DNA from: Ignavibacteria bacterium
GTDB taxonomy: Bacteria; Bacteroidota; Ignavibacteria; Kapaibacteriales; UBA4661
Assembly: GCA_014654705.1 (NCBI GenBank)
Contig: JACVZY010000031.1
Location: forward strand, 1-64,000
Direction of reading: 5' to 3'
Length of the DNA: 64,000 nucleotides
Part shown: positions 63,495 to 64,000 of the stretch, one piece after another
Layout of the letters: each line of letters begins with the position of its first letter
Numbering within the stretch: the stretch's first letter is position 1
Made by a program: the position numbers and the translations under genes
The notes under the pieces: model-generated
Database searches by the model: none
What the model was told of the DNA's origin: nothing
What the model saw: only the letters and a program-made list of their open reading frames with translations

Positions 63495-64000
63495 TCACGA
63501 CTTACACGGCAGTTGCACCGTTATTGTCGTAGCTACACTGGGAATGCTTTGAATGTGTACCGTTCCGTCGTAGGCCTGCACCAGTTTTTTGACCAGTGCC
63601 AGCCCCAGTCCAATTCCCTGTTGCTCATAAATTTCGCGATCAAACTGCACATAAGCATCCACTAGTTTGATTTCTTCCTCCGACATACCACGCCCTTTAT
63701 CTGTTACAGACATCGTGTACAAGCCATTTGCAACGGATGTTGTTATCGTGATTGGTGTGCCCAGAGCAGAAAACTTACAGGCATTATCAACCAATTCTTC
63801 AATGATTTTTCGTATGTACGCGGCTGTAATCACCAGCGTCGCGCCTACAAGCGTACTTTGAACATCGTCTTGGCGTTTGTATTTGGCAGCTATTGTTGAA
63901 ACTCGCTCCTGCAAAAGATCAACCGTTAAATAAACATCATCGTTCGGAAAGATATGTGCAGCTTGCTGGCGTAGAGTCGCCACTTCAATTTGTGCAAAAA
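63495..64000 (-). CDS. Sensor histidine kinase, C-terminal part (cut by window edge)
   Basis: The frame runs open into the window end; about 168 residues are visible. It shows an N box (KIIEELVDNACKFSALGTPI), G1 (VTDKGRGMSEEEI) and G2 (QQGIGLGLALVKKLVQAYDG). Before it, LRQQAAHIF..VYLTVDLLQE resembles the end of a DHp region. The first part, including the phospho-His, lies beyond 64000. It is convergent with the RsbW-like gene, 55 bp apart. Confidence 0.85.
   Translation of the reverse strand, partial: FAQIEVATLRQQAAHIFPNDDVYLTVDLLQERVSTIAAKYKRQDDVQSTLVGATLVITAAYIRKIIEELVDNACKFSALGTPITITTSVANGLYTMSVTDKGRGMSEEEIKLVDAYVQFDREIYEQQGIGLGLALVKKLVQAYDGTVHIQSIPSVATTITVQLPCKS

Noticed and set aside
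1-64000. CRISPR array, prophage, insertion sequence or toxin-antitoxin module
   Set aside because: No regularly spaced direct repeats, no transposase, integrase or phage structural genes and no paired toxin-antitoxin ORFs were seen. The short dispersed repeats do not meet the criteria of a CRISPR.

Overview
The window is a gene-dense bacterial chromosome segment of about 64 kb. It encodes mostly housekeeping, envelope and signalling proteins, plus one tRNA. I see no prophage, transposase, rRNA operon or CRISPR array. Several signs point to the Bacteroidota/Chlorobiota side of the tree: a DUF5690 transporter-like protein, an ABA4-like membrane protein, a DUF4920 lipoprotein, TPR-coupled histidine kinases, a PD40-OmpA protein, a TonB/TonB-dependent receptor pair and a non-mevalonate IspG. 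A deep Chlorobiota lineage such as Kapabacteria is my best guess, but this is inference from protein style, not a tree.

Layout. 0-2.4 kb (minus strand): an ABA4-like membrane protein, an SRPBCC protein translationally coupled to a lone sugar-type ABC permease, and a small lipoprotein. 2.7-7.3 kb (plus): metG and a TPR histidine kinase. 7.3-14.5 kb (minus): PhoD-like phosphatase, a secreted protein, accD, a slipin, a cyanophycinase-like lipoprotein and an S9 peptidase. 14.8-19.6 kb: a lipoprotein, a PASTA-bearing division transpeptidase (ftsI), an exported coiled-coil protein and a stand-alone rpsD followed by a clear terminator. 20.1-26.7 kb (plus): MATE pump, a run of small DUF1569/AHSA1/YdeI/DUF1772-type proteins, a Tet-like MFS pump and an apparently frameshifted membrane protein. 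26.8-29 kb (minus): HNH endonuclease and DUF5690 protein, then about 750 bp without an intact gene.

29.7-36.5 kb holds the most system-like group. A TonB gene diverges from yfiR-like / TonB-dependent receptor / DUF4198 / thioredoxin-like genes, followed by a TrkA-type potassium channel. 36.6-42.9 kb (minus) is a long co-directional run: pgk, rhomboid, membrane protein, alpha/beta hydrolase, ispG, fmdB, BON protein and a C-x3-Y type ccmE. 43-50.7 kb (plus): holB, cytidine deaminase, a 3-hydroxyacyl-CoA dehydrogenase, hisC, a DUF4920 lipoprotein and an RsbU/SpoIIE-type phosphatase, with tRNA-Leu(UAA) on the minus strand. 50.9-59.3 kb (minus): pullulanase, a membrane protein with an HExxGH motif, an orphan FtsX-like permease, cutA and two overlapping histidine kinase genes. 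59.6-64 kb: a PD40-OmpA protein, a small membrane protein, a STAS antagonist, a serine-kinase-like ATPase and the edge of another histidine kinase.

How they work together. The SpoIIE phosphatase, STAS protein and anti-sigma-like kinase could form one partner-switching pathway. The TonB, receptor, YfiR-like and DUF4198 proteins look like one outer-membrane uptake unit. Starts were moved inward from the longest reading frame wherever a ribosome binding site, a signal peptide or an ATGA overlap supported this.
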